From Oceanospirillales bacterium (lineage in GTDB: Bacteria > Pseudomonadota > Gammaproteobacteria > Pseudomonadales > Balneatricaceae), in contig JAAEYW010000017.1 of assembly GCA_018223185.1 (NCBI GenBank), positions 1 to 64,000 on the forward strand: a DNA stretch of 64,000 nucleotides. Reading direction: 5' to 3'. The notes under the pieces were generated by a model. That model saw only the letters and a program-made list of their open reading frames with translations, made no database searches and was not told where the DNA came from. Below are positions 45,005 to 53,357 of the stretch, piece by piece (position 1 is the first letter of the stretch; the number at the start of each line of letters is the position of its first letter). Position numbers and translations under genes: made by a program.

Positions 45005-46336
45005 ATGAACCTTACTAGAAACACAAAAAAAGCTTCCCTGCTCGCCGCAAGCATTGCCCTTGCTACTGCATCGGCCGTAACCCATGCTTACCCTCTTTAT
45101 AATGAAAACGGTTCTGAGCTGAACCTGGATGTTGAAGCCGTTGTTGGAACCTTCAGTAGTGATGAAACATACGGTAATGCGGAATCAAACCCTACCTGGC
45201 AGGAAGGCTATGTCAAATATGGCTTCAGTGGTTCCCGCGATCTGAATAATGGAGCAACACTGTTTGGTTCTGCCAATGCAGTCACATCCGGCACCTGGGG
45301 TGATGGTGATGCCAGTGGCGTAACCACAGGCGACGAAAGTAAAACTGAGATCGAAGATCTGTTTGTTGGGCTGCGTACCGGGATGTTCGAAATTTCTGTC
45401 GGTCGCCAGAATATCACCATCGGCGACGGCTTTATTATGAACGGCGATGCCCTGAATATGGGTAAAGGCCTGGACCCAATCATTGCAGAAACACCATTTA
45501 ATGTAGAGCCCAACCGGGGTGGCGCATACTGGCTGGCACCACGCAAAGCGTTTGATAAATCGGTTATGGTGCGTGTCGGCGGTGATGACGGTCTGCGTTC
45601 AGATATTTTCTGGGTAGAATCAGACAACCAGGCTCAGGCAAGCACTGAACTGGCGGGGGCTAACGTTGAATACGTAACAGAGAAAGGCACCTTCGGCGCA
45701 ATGTACATCAAAGGTCTGGGAGTTAATGCTGATCAGGCAGCCTTCTTCGGACATGATAAACGTGACGGCCAGAAAACTGTCAGCGTTCGCTATCAGGGTA
45801 ATGCAGGCGTTGAAAATCTGTTCCTGTCAGGCGAGTATGTTGATCAGACTCAGGGCGATGATTCGATGGATGCCAACGCCTGGTATGTCGAAGCTGGCTG
45901 GACATTTGCAGATGCCCCATGGGCGCCAAGTGTTAATTACCGCTTCACCCGCTACGATGAGGGTTATGACCCACTGTTCTTCGGTTTCAACCGTGGTTAT
46001 GGTACCTGGTTCCAGGGTGAGGTTGCTGCCAACTATGCAGGCCCGTTTGCCACCGGTACAGATATCAACTATCTGGGTGTCACCGCTCATCCAACGGAAA
46101 TGCTGACAGTCGGTGCTGGCTACTTTGACTTTGAAGATAAAAATGGTGTTGATGTTGCGAATCAAAACTTTGATATCTCAGGTAAAGAACTGAACATCTG
46201 GGCTGAGTGGGTGGCTATGGATCATCTGATTATCAGTCCGGTTCTGGGTTTCTATACTCCTGATAATGCTAACAGCGCTCAGGGTAACGACAACACCAAT
46301 ACCTATATGCAGGTTATCGCGATTGTACCTTTCTGA
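45005..46336 (+). CDS. Outer-membrane porin-like beta-barrel
   Basis: A 443-residue exported barrel with a signal peptide ending THAYP (about residue 28), alternating beta-strand pattern, Gly/Asn/Asp-rich loops and a terminal Phe (QVIAIVPF) as needed for BAM insertion. The sequence resembles uncharacterised porins of Oceanospirillales found beside catabolic genes. AGGAG lies 10 bp before the ATG. It is divergent from the 12-gene operon and precedes an ALDH and an aminotransferase gene, so it probably admits the pathway substrate. Confidence 0.8.
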   Translation: MNLTRNTKKASLLAASIALATASAVTHAYPLYNENGSELNLDVEAVVGTFSSDETYGNAESNPTWQEGYVKYGFSGSRDLNNGATLFGSANAVTSGTWGDGDASGVTTGDESKTEIEDLFVGLRTGMFEISVGRQNITIGDGFIMNGDALNMGKGLDPIIAETPFNVEPNRGGAYWLAPRKAFDKSVMVRVGGDDGLRSDIFWVESDNQAQASTELAGANVEYVTEKGTFGAMYIKGLGVNADQAAFFGHDKRDGQKTVSVRYQGNAGVENLFLSGEYVDQTQGDDSMDANAWYVEAGWTFADAPWAPSVNYRFTRYDEGYDPLFFGFNRGYGTWFQGEVAANYAGPFATGTDINYLGVTAHPTEMLTVGAGYFDFEDKNGVDVANQNFDISGKELNIWAEWVAMDHLIISPVLGFYTPDNANSAQGNDNTNTYMQVIAIVPF

Positions 46337-46364
46337 TAACCCCTTCATCAGAAAATGCAACCCT

Positions 46365-46393
46365 GGCCGGGATTAAGTTCCCGGCCCTTTTTT
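46365..46393 (+). terminator. Intrinsic terminator between porin and ALDH genes
   Basis: GGCCGGGA and TCCCGGCC form an 8-bp GC stem around TTAAGT and are followed by six T. It lies 18 bp before the ALDH start, so it probably lets the porin be expressed more strongly than the two enzymes. Confidence 0.8.
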
Positions 46394-46411
46394 ACAAGCA
46401 GGTGAAAGTAA

Positions 46412-47821
46412 ATGAACGACTACAAATTACTTATCGATGGTCATTGGGTTAAAGGCGCCGGTGAACCGTTCAGAGTGATCAACCCAGCAACACTGAAAAC
46501 CGTTGCAACCTGTGCCAACGGTACCAAAGAACAGTTAGATCTGGCCGTTCAGGCAGCCAGCAAAGCTTTTAAGAAGTGGCAGCATGTTTCGCATGAAGAG
46601 CGTAAAGCCATTCTGCACCGCATCGCGGATGAAATTGCGACAAACCGTGATGAACTGGCCGCGCTGATCGTTGCGGAACAGGGTAAACCATTTGGTCTGG
46701 CGATTGGAGAAGTTGAGGGCGGTATCGCCTGGACACGCTATACCGCTGACACTGAAATCCCTGTTGAAGTATTTGAAGACACCGCAGATAAACTGATTGA
46801 AGGTCACCGTAAACCACTGGGTGTGGTTGCTTCGATCACGCCATGGAACTGGCCGTTCATGATCGCCATCTGGCACATCATGCCAGCTCTGCGCACCGGT
46901 AATACGGTGATCAGCAAACCTTCCGGGCTGACTCCACTGAGCACCATCCGGTTGGTCGAAATCATTAACAACCATCTTCCGGCCGGTGTTGTCAACATCG
47001 TCACAGGTGAACGGGGTATCGGTAGCGGTATTACCTCTCACCCCGGTATTAATAAAATTGTCTTTACCGGTTCAACCCCGACCGGACAGTCAGTGATGCG
47101 TAATGCGGCGGATAATCTCAAGCGCCTGACACTGGAGCTGGGTGGCAACGATGCAGGTATCGTTCTTCCAGGCACCGATGTCGCGAAAGTGGCTCCGGCT
47201 ATTTTTGGCGCATCCTTCCTGAATATGGGACAGACCTGTGGTGCCCTGAAGCGTCTCTATGTTCATGAATCTCTCTATGAAGAGATGTGTACAGCGCTGG
47301 CCGATATTGCTAAGCAGCAGGTGGTCGGCAACGGTATGGACGAAGGCGTGAACTTCGGCCCGGTGCAAAACAAAGACCAGCTGGATCTGGTGAAAGGTTT
47401 AGTCGACGATGCTAAAGCCCAGGGTGCGCGTATCCTGACCGGTGGTGAGCCGCTGGCTGGTGTCGGCTATTTCTACCCTCCAACAATTGTCGCCGACATC
47501 GCCAATGACGCGGCCCTGGTTCAGGAAGAGCAGTTCGGTCCCGTACTGCCGGTGATTAAGTATTCAGTCGTTGAAAATGCCATCGAGATGGCCAACGGTA
47601 TTGATATGGGTCTTGATGGCTCGGTCTGGGGCCCGGATACAGCAGCGGCCACTGCCATCGCCTCCCGCCTGGAGTGCGGCACAACCTTTGTTAACACTCA
47701 TGCTGAAATTCAACCCAATGTCCCGTTCGGCGGCTGCAAGATGTCAGGATTTGGCGTCGAGTTTGGCCAGGAAGGGCTGTTGGAATATACATCGATGCAA
47801 GTCGTGCACATTAAGAAATAA
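46412..47821 (+). CDS. Aldehyde dehydrogenase (third in locus)
   Basis: A 469-residue ALDH with Glu in TLELGGNDAG, Cys in NMGQTCGALK and the final FGGCKMSGFGVEFGQEGLLEYTSMQVVHIKK, which resembles AldA/GabD-like enzymes. AGGTGAAAG precedes the ATG. It is followed 17 bp later by a class III aminotransferase gene, a pairing expected for conversion of an amine to an aldehyde and then to an acid. Confidence 0.87.
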   Translation: MNDYKLLIDGHWVKGAGEPFRVINPATLKTVATCANGTKEQLDLAVQAASKAFKKWQHVSHEERKAILHRIADEIATNRDELAALIVAEQGKPFGLAIGEVEGGIAWTRYTADTEIPVEVFEDTADKLIEGHRKPLGVVASITPWNWPFMIAIWHIMPALRTGNTVISKPSGLTPLSTIRLVEIINNHLPAGVVNIVTGERGIGSGITSHPGINKIVFTGSTPTGQSVMRNAADNLKRLTLELGGNDAGIVLPGTDVAKVAPAIFGASFLNMGQTCGALKRLYVHESLYEEMCTALADIAKQQVVGNGMDEGVNFGPVQNKDQLDLVKGLVDDAKAQGARILTGGEPLAGVGYFYPPTIVADIANDAALVQEEQFGPVLPVIKYSVVENAIEMANGIDMGLDGSVWGPDTAAATAIASRLECGTTFVNTHAEIQPNVPFGGCKMSGFGVEFGQEGLLEYTSMQVVHIKK

Positions 47822-47838
47822 TTAGCAGGTAATTCGCA

Positions 47839-49188
47839 ATGTACGAAAAATATAAAACAGCTCAGAAACGCTTTTGGCATCCAATGGGGCCGCCAACTCC
47901 GGGTAATAAAGGTGACACGCTGATTATCACCTCTTCAGATGGCAACTATGTCACCGATGTTGATAATAATAAACTGCTGGATGGCGTTGGCGGCTTGTGG
48001 AATGTCAATATTGGGCACAACCGCGCAGACGTAAAAGAAGCTATTAACAAGCAGATGGATGAGCTGGCCTACTATCAGATGTTTGATGGGATCGCTCACC
48101 CTCGCGTATACGATCTTGCTGATAAGCTGATCGAAATGTTCCAGCCGGAAGATATGGCCCGGGTGCTGTTCAGCAGCGGTGGTTCAGATGCCGTTGAGAC
48201 TGCCCTGAAGCTGTCCCGTCAATACTGGATCGCGGCCGGTGAACCGAAGCGCACTAAGTTTATCTCCCTGCGCAACGCCTATCACGGTGTCCACATGGGC
48301 GGTACTTCGGTTGGCGGTAACAATGTCTATCATATGAACCACGGTCCTCTGCTGGCGGGCTGTGTTCAGGTCGATACACCCTGGTTATATCGTAATCCGT
48401 GGGATTGTGAAGATCCTGAGCAATTGACTGCGCACTGTATCCGACAGCTGGAAGAGCAGATTCAGTTCCATGGTCCTGACAGTTTTGCTGCCTTTATTGC
48501 TGAACCTGTTCAGGGTGCCGGCGGTGTTATTGTTCCGCCAGAAAGCTACTGGCCTGCGGTGCGTGAGCTTCTGAACAAGTACAACATTCTGATGATCGCC
48601 GATGAAGTTGTAACCGGCTTCGGCCGTTCAGGCTGCATGCTGGGTTCGCGGGGATGGGGTGTTGTGCCTGATATTCTCTGCCTGGCGAAAGGTATCTCAG
48701 CCGGTTATATTCCGCTGGGTGCGACTGTTTTCAATAAACGTATTACTGATGCTATCGAAAATAGTAAAGATTTCAGCGGCATGATTATGCACGGTTACAC
48801 ATACTCCGGTCATCCGATCGCCTGCGCTGCAGCTCTGGCCGTACTCGACATTGTCGAAAAAGAGGACCTGCCGGGTAATGCTAAGAGAGTGGGCGCGCAT
48901 CTGAAAGAGGCGCTACAGCCGCTGGTTGAAAAGTATGCGCATCTGGGTGAAGTCCGTGGTAAAGGCCTGATGCTGGCGCTTGATCTGGTTGCCGATAAAG
49001 CAACCCGTCAGCCGGTTAATCCGATGGAAGGCTATGCAAACCGTATCGCTGAAGTCGCTAAGCAGAACGGTGTACTTGTACGGCCTGTTGGCACGAAGAT
49101 TATCCTTTCACCACCGCTGACCCTGACAATTGAGGAAGCCGACAAGATGGCTGCAGCGTTGGATACTGCCTTCAGCACGGTTAAATAA
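47839..49188 (+). CDS. PLP-dependent class III (omega) aminotransferase
   Basis: A 449-residue fold-type I aminotransferase. Cofactor-site motifs are the IADEVVTGFGRSG block near residues 254-266, with the PLP Asp, and LAKGISAGYIPLGA (near 285-298), with the Schiff-base Lys. It resembles beta-alanine- or taurine-pyruvate aminotransferases. It should deaminate an omega-amino compound to an aldehyde that the preceding ALDH oxidises. It is followed by a strong terminator. Confidence 0.9.
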   Translation: MYEKYKTAQKRFWHPMGPPTPGNKGDTLIITSSDGNYVTDVDNNKLLDGVGGLWNVNIGHNRADVKEAINKQMDELAYYQMFDGIAHPRVYDLADKLIEMFQPEDMARVLFSSGGSDAVETALKLSRQYWIAAGEPKRTKFISLRNAYHGVHMGGTSVGGNNVYHMNHGPLLAGCVQVDTPWLYRNPWDCEDPEQLTAHCIRQLEEQIQFHGPDSFAAFIAEPVQGAGGVIVPPESYWPAVRELLNKYNILMIADEVVTGFGRSGCMLGSRGWGVVPDILCLAKGISAGYIPLGATVFNKRITDAIENSKDFSGMIMHGYTYSGHPIACAAALAVLDIVEKEDLPGNAKRVGAHLKEALQPLVEKYAHLGEVRGKGLMLALDLVADKATRQPVNPMEGYANRIAEVAKQNGVLVRPVGTKIILSPPLTLTIEEADKMAAALDTAFSTVK

Positions 49189-49245
49189 ACGCATTTAAAG
49201 CGAAGCACGATTGATCTCCTACTGGCAAACCCACCAGTATTTTCA

Positions 49246-49278
49246 GGCTAACCCGATAATCGGGTTAGCCTTTTTTTT
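49246..49278 (+). terminator. Intrinsic terminator of porin-ALDH-aminotransferase operon
   Basis: GGCTAACCCGA and TCGGGTTAGCC form a perfect 11-bp stem with a TAA loop, followed by eight T. It lies 57 bp after the aminotransferase stop, between convergent genes. Confidence 0.9.
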
Positions 49279-49305
49279 CATAATCGAATAAGCATAAACA
49301 CCAGC

Positions 49306-50067
49306 CTATGCGGCTGGGGACTTATCCGAATCTGAAGAGACAATTTTTGCTGCAATTCGATTAGCCGCACTTTTTACCAGCTCGATCACGGCTTCATGCC
49401 GAAGTAGCTGAAAACTGGATGTTCCCCCCACTGCAGCAATACTTCCAAGAATATCGTCCGTATCCGGCCTTATGATCGGAGCAGCAATACCGGTTAAACC
49501 AGAATTCAGTTCATCATGGGTGATGCAATAGCCATTCTGACGAATTGAACGGGTTATCTGAGAAAAGCTCTTCCAGGTAAAATCATACTCAGCGTTATTT
49601 TCTATCGCTTCATGGAACAACTTTTTCAGCTTGCGACCCTTTTGATAGGACACCAGTACTTTAGACTGAGCGCCTTTAAAAAGTGGCAGTGGCTGCCCCC
49701 GGCCAAATGAAAAGCCAGCTTCTGTATCCGGCGAATTGATATAGGTGTTGATGATGCGTCCGTCGTAAAAAACACTGATATAAACATTTAGCCCTGTCGT
49801 TTTGCACAGCTCAGAAATGATCTCTCGTCCGTTAGACAGCAACGGGTCATAACGACGCATCATCCAGTCCAACTCGATGATCCTTGGCCCCAGCGTATAT
49901 TGCCCATCCACCCGACTCAGCAGTCCGGATTCACACAACTCCTTTACATACCGGTATGCAGTAGCCCGTGAGAGCTCCATACCATCCGCAATTGAATCAA
50001 CATCCAACAGCAGAGAATCCGGCCCGAACATATTCAGTACATTCAGCATCTTGCTCAGACTTGTCAT
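49306..50067 (-). CDS. IclR-family transcriptional regulator
   Basis: A 253-residue regulator with an N-terminal winged helix (VDSIADGMELSRATAYRYVKELCESGLL) and an IclR effector domain (GLNVYISVFYDGRIINTYINSP, then GQPLPLFKGAQSKVLVSY and SGLTGIAAPII). IclR proteins usually sense small aromatic or carboxylic acids and bind dyads. It is convergent with the aminotransferase operon and adjoins the catabolic locus, and the TTCTC-N7-GAGAA palindromes, including one 97 bp upstream of its own start, are its probable targets. Confidence 0.9.
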   Translation of the reverse strand: MTSLSKMLNVLNMFGPDSLLLDVDSIADGMELSRATAYRYVKELCESGLLSRVDGQYTLGPRIIELDWMMRRYDPLLSNGREIISELCKTTGLNVYISVFYDGRIINTYINSPDTEAGFSFGRGQPLPLFKGAQSKVLVSYQKGRKLKKLFHEAIENNAEYDFTWKSFSQITRSIRQNGYCITHDELNSGLTGIAAPIIRPDTDDILGSIAAVGGTSSFQLLRHEAVIELVKSAANRIAAKIVSSDSDKSPAA

Positions 50068-50163
50068 CTTGACTCCTTTCCATCATGTGCTGATAAACTG
50101 CACAACACATTTTCATTTAAACTCGTATGACCGTCGGAAAGCGGCACACCCTTTATAGCAATA

Positions 50164-50180
50164 TTCTCACATTAAGAGAA
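50164..50180 (-). promoter_or_regulatory. Putative IclR operator TTCTC-ACATTAA-GAGAA before iclR
   Basis: A perfect dyad, extended to ATATTCTC/GAGAATAT (8-bp arms, 50161-50183), 97 bp upstream of the iclR start. It suggests autoregulation. Confidence 0.65.
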
Positions 50181-50183
50181 TAT

Positions 50184-50760
50184 AATCATCAATAAAGTAT
50201 AAAACCATGTTAAATTACAGCTTATTTGATAATTTAAGCCATAAAAGTGTCAGAGACATGTGAACAGCTCAAAAAAATTAGAAAACCGGCTCAGCGCAAG
50301 GAAGTGGCACAACAAACAGCTGCACAAAAGGAATAGTGCAAAACTTATAGAACCGTGACCCGTTAGCTTTCCTGATAAGTCCAGAATAGCGAACAGCTCA
50401 CTTAGTAGCATCCGAAGAAACAAGCACTATCCGACGTCGTTTCACCCCTCGTTGAGCGTAACGCCAGGGTACACCCCTATCGATAAGCGCTTCTTATTAC
50501 CAGCAATGCGAGTATTTGAGTCCCCTGCGTTTTGAACCTGCGGGCGTTACTTCCGGATACGATCTTTTACCATCTCTCAGCCGGTATGCTTTATCTTTGA
50601 ACGTCGCTTGTTTTATATGCAGATCAGTCAATGACACACAGTCTCCATTGCCGATAGGAGGGCATTCTGAATAAGTATTTCTGTTGTAAAGAAGATGGCG
50701 CCTGGTTACCCAGGATCCGGGGGCACTCTATCGGACTACTATGGACACAATATAAACAAA
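50184..50760. other. Gene-free stretch between iclR and tRNA-Ala
   Basis: About 580 bp with no convincing frame on either strand, no tRNA and no strong hairpin. It may hold decayed sequence; I could not match it to any element. Confidence 0.5.
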
Positions 50761-50770
50761 AAAGATAAAC

Positions 50771-50796
50771 AAAAAAGCCCGCAATATGCGGGCTTT
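50771..50796 (-). terminator. Intrinsic terminator after tRNA-Ala
   Basis: AAAGCCCGCA and TGCGGGCTTT form a 10-bp stem with an ATA loop; on the minus strand a six-T run follows. It lies 34 bp past the tRNA 3-prime end. Confidence 0.88.
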
Positions 50797-50829
50797 CAGG
50801 ACAATCTCAGATGAGATTAAATAGGATAT

Positions 50830-50905
50830 TGGTGGAGCCTAGCGGGATCGAACCGCTGACCTGTTCGCTGCCAGCGAACCGCTCTCCCAGCTGAGCTAAG
50901 GCCCC
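50830..50905 (-). tRNA. alaT: tRNA-Ala (GGC anticodon)
   Basis: The minus strand reads a complete 76-nt cloverleaf: acceptor GGGGCCT paired with AGGCTCC, D-arm TAGCTCAGCTGGGAGAGC, anticodon stem GTTCG/CGAAC around the loop CTGGCAG (anticodon GGC), T-arm GGTTCGATCC and an encoded CCA end at 50830-50832. The gene symbol is nominal. Confidence 0.97.
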
Positions 50906-51076
50906 AATACCAAGTGGCGGCTATAATAATGGCGGCCCGGTTAACTGTCAAGCAACGAATCTGACTATTTTAATAGTCACATTCGTTGATTATTAAACAG
51001 TTATTTAAGCTGCCAGATTTTTCGATAGGAGGTGCCCTGGCGTTGCATCCACAAGGCTTTATCACATTTGATCTTT

Positions 51077-51215
51077 CTCTGTGCCCTCTGTGTCCTCTGT
51101 GGTGTAAATATTTAATCGCCCCGGGACGGGGCTCCTACAGTGTGCGGTTGTGTAGATATTCGGTTAATGCTATGACGAAAATGGAATAAAGAATCACCGC
51201 AGAGGGCGCAGAGAA
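51077..51215. repeat. CTCTG-type inverted repeats
   Basis: CTCTGTGCCCTCTG-TGTCCTCTG-TGGTG at 51077-51104 faces its near-complement CACCGCAGAGGGCGCAGAG at 51195-51213. The first copy has an extra internal 9-bp TGTCCTCTG. Such CTCTGTGCCCTCTGTGG words recur between genes in many bacteria. The enclosed 110 bp have no gene. Confidence 0.6.
51116..51140 (+). repeat. REP-like palindromic element, copy 1
   Basis: Core GCCCCGGGACGGGGC, a small hairpin, followed by TCCTACAG. It is repeated at 51279 and, inverted, at 51314. The form (palindromic head plus TGTAGGA-type tail) is like REP elements of pseudomonads and marine relatives. Confidence 0.7.
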
Positions 51216-51278
51216 GAGAGTCTCAGATTTCTGTATGGGTCATCATCGGTAGGCGGTGTTTTCTTGCCAAGATTTGAT

Positions 51279-51295
51279 TGCCCCGGGACGGGGCT
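51279..51295 (+). repeat. REP-like element, copy 2 (truncated)
   Basis: TGCCCCGGGACGGGGCT matches copy 1 over the hairpin head but lacks the TCCTACAG tail. Confidence 0.65.
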
Positions 51296-51313
51296 ATCAC
51301 GATGCAGATGCCT

Positions 51314-51337
51314 TGTAGGAGCCCCATCCTGGGGCGA
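51314..51337 (-). repeat. REP-like element, copy 3 (inverted)
   Basis: TGTAGGAGCCCCATCCTGGGGCGA is the reverse complement of copy 1 with a few changes. Copies 1 and 3 are oppositely oriented around copy 2, as in REP doublets. The 536-bp gap 50906-51441 is taken up by these repeats and holds no gene. Confidence 0.7.
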
Positions 51338-51395
51338 TGGATGCAGATCTATCACGGCATGAAGCCGCTCTACACTAACCAGAGATCATTAAACG

Positions 51396-51422
51396 AAAAA
51401 AGCCCTGCAGTGCAGGGCTTTT
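51396..51422 (-). terminator. Intrinsic terminator of gltX
   Basis: AAAAGCCCTGC and GCAGGGCTTTT pair around AGT, with a T-run on the minus strand, 20 bp past the gltX stop. Confidence 0.88.
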
Positions 51423-51441
51423 AGCCTATAAAAATAAGTGA

Positions 51442-52935
51442 TCAGTTCAGGGCTTCAGTCACTGCGCGATACTCTTTTTCCCAGGCTTTGGTCTCTTTCT
51501 TAGAAGGACCGCCGACGGTATCCAGGGCATGACGGATACGGGCACGGCTCATGTCAGGGCCAAGGATCTGCATGGAATCCACCACCGACACACTTGCACT
51601 GGTGCCGGCAATGGCAACAAACAGCGGGAACAGGAAGTCACGCACTTTATAGCCCATTGCGTCACCCAGCGCTTTGCACTGTGCGAACAGGTGGTCTTTG
51701 TTCCAGTTGTGCTCGGTATCCAGCATCCAGGAAGCAAACTGCAGGATGCGACGGATATCATCTTTCTGCAGACTCTTGTGGGCAAAGCTCTCTTCGCTGA
51801 TAGGCAACATACCGGACAGCAGGAAGCCCGCCACGGGGGCTACATCAGAGAATTTTTCAACCCTCTGTTTGATCAGTGGAATAATCTGCATCAGGTATTC
51901 CGGATTCAGCGCCCACTGCTGGAACGCGGCAGCAAACTGCTCATCAGACAGCTCTTCACGAATCCACAGGCCGTTCAGCCAGCTGAGTTTTTCCTGATCG
52001 AAGATCGGGCCACCCAAAGAGACACGGTTGATATCGAAATGTTCGATCATCTCATCCAGCGAGAATTTTTCGCGTTCGTCCGGCATCGACCAGCCCATGC
52101 GCGCCAGATAGTTGATCAGCGCTTCGGCCATGTAGCCCATGCGCTGATAGTAGATAATGCTGGTCGGGTTTTTACGCTTCGACAGCTTGGATTTATCCGG
52201 GTTACGCAGCAGTGGCATATGACACAACACCGGCATATCCCAGCCGAAATAGTTGTACAGCAGCTGGTGCTTGGGCGCAGAGTTAATCCACTCTTCACCG
52301 CGCAGTACATGAGTAATCTGCATCAGGTGGTCATCGACAACGTTGGCCAGGTGGTAGGTAGGCATGCCGTCGGATTTCATCAGAATCTGGCAGTCAACCT
52401 GTGCCCATTCGACTTCGATAGTGCCGCGCAGCATATCGTCAAAGACGCAGACACCCTCTTCCGGCACCTTCATACGCACAACATAGGGCTCACCCGCCGC
52501 TTCACGGCGGGCGACCTCATCTGCGGGCAGTGCAAGATCGCTCTCTTTCAGGGCGCTTTGCAGGCCCTGCTCACGACGCTGGTTACGCAGCTGATCCAGT
52601 TCTTCAGCGGTGCGGTAACACTTAAACGCTTTACCTTCATCCAGCAGAATCTGGGTGTATTTCTGGTAGATCTCGCCCCGCTCACTCTGACGATAAGGAC
52701 CGTATGGACCCGGCTTATCCGGGCCTTCAGCCCACTCCAGCCCCAGCCAGCGCAGTGAATCGAGAATCATCTGTTCAGATTCTGCGGTGCTGCGGGTCTG
52801 ATCGGTATCTTCAATACGCAGGATAAATTCGCCGCCGTGCTGACGGGCAAAAGCCATATTGAACAGGGCGATGTAGGCGGTGCCTACGTGCGGATCACCG
52901 GTTGGAGACGGTGCGATACGGGTACGTACGGTCAT
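51442..52935 (-). CDS. gltX: Glutamyl-tRNA synthetase
   Basis: A 497-residue class I aminoacyl-tRNA synthetase. The HIGH-type motif reads HVGT (residues 17-20, in [14 protein letters not shown]) and the KMSKS-type motif reads KLSKR (in [11 protein letters not shown], near 252-256). The length and [16 protein letters not shown] motif fit discriminating GluRS. It charges tRNA-Glu. It is a housekeeping gene, monocistronic here, between tRNA-Ala and the nitrate locus. Confidence 0.97.
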   Translation of the reverse strand: MTVRTRIAPSPTGDPHVGTAYIALFNMAFARQHGGEFILRIEDTDQTRSTAESEQMILDSLRWLGLEWAEGPDKPGPYGPYRQSERGEIYQKYTQILLDEGKAFKCYRTAEELDQLRNQRREQGLQSALKESDLALPADEVARREAAGEPYVVRMKVPEEGVCVFDDMLRGTIEVEWAQVDCQILMKSDGMPTYHLANVVDDHLMQITHVLRGEEWINSAPKHQLLYNYFGWDMPVLCHMPLLRNPDKSKLSKRKNPTSIIYYQRMGYMAEALINYLARMGWSMPDEREKFSLDEMIEHFDINRVSLGGPIFDQEKLSWLNGLWIREELSDEQFAAAFQQWALNPEYLMQIIPLIKQRVEKFSDVAPVAGFLLSGMLPISEESFAHKSLQKDDIRRILQFASWMLDTEHNWNKDHLFAQCKALGDAMGYKVRDFLFPLFVAIAGTSASVSVVDSMQILGPDMSRARIRHALDTVGGPSKKETKAWEKEYRAVTEALN

Positions 52936-53197
52936 CAGAAAATATGCATCCAGGCTGATTAAAGGAAATTGCCGCGCATTATACCTGCTCGACTGTTAAG
53001 CGCCTACCGTAATCACCACAGCGGAGTATTTCTGAACACGTCACCGATGACATGCATCTGTTTTGCTCAATCAGAGCGCAGCACCCCTCTCTGCCCCCAA
53101 AAAACAGCACAGTTAAAGTGCGTGTTCTCAACCATGAATTTGTGAAAATCAAATTAAAAACTAACAAGTTATTGTTTAATAAATACTTTTTATATAA

Positions 53198-53213
53198 TGG
53201 CATGTTGTCTGCT
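53198..53213 (+). promoter_or_regulatory. Candidate sigma-54 promoter before nrtA
   Basis: TGGCAT-GTTGT-CTGCT keeps the invariant GG-N10-GC of -24/-12 promoters (GG at 53199-53200, GC at 53211-53212), giving a start near 53224 and a leader of about 130 nt. A competing sigma-70 reading (TTATTG-N18-TATAAT, 53169-53198) overlaps it. Klebsiella nasF is driven by sigma-54 with NtrC, so this is the expected arrangement. The 422-bp gap 52936-53357 holds this promoter and the leader below. Confidence 0.55.
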
Positions 53214-53243
53214 TTATGTAGATTAATAAAAACAAATTTCAGG

Positions 53244-53326
53244 AATCGGGTATTCCCGGTTTCACTCAAGACAACGACGTCTGCTCCTAGCGATAGTTTT
53301 ATCGCTGGAGGCAGGCGTTTTTTTTT
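53244..53326 (+). promoter_or_regulatory. nrtA leader with two hairpins, the second an intrinsic terminator (attenuator)
   Basis: Hairpin 1 is AATCGGG-TATT-CCCGGTT (53244-53261). Hairpin 2 spans 53277-53318 as a long stem with two single-base bulges (AGCGAT / ATCGCT at the tip, loop AGTTTT) and ends in nine T, 31 bp before the nrtA ATG. A terminator between promoter and first gene implies regulated read-through. In nas operons this is done by nitrate-responsive NasR or by NasS-NasT. The loops I see do not match the A1/G4 hexaloop expected for ANTAR proteins. Confidence 0.75.
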
Positions 53327-53357
53327 GCCGTTTTCGTAAATCCAGGAGCCACACAAC

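Noticed and set aside
50986-51189. A 67-codon plus-strand frame
   Set aside because: It is made of REP-like and CTCTG-type repeats, so coding is unlikely.
51077-51337. CRISPR array
   Set aside because: Repeats are few, palindromic, in both orientations and unevenly spaced, with no cas genes.
51529-52758. A 409-codon plus-strand frame
   Set aside because: Antisense shadow of gltX, low-complexity His/Gln-rich product with no ribosome site.
53277-53318. ANTAR (NasT/NasR) hexaloop in the nrtA leader
   Set aside because: The tip loop AGTTTT has A at position 1 but not G at position 4, and the upstream hairpin loop does not fit either, so I do not call an ANTAR site.
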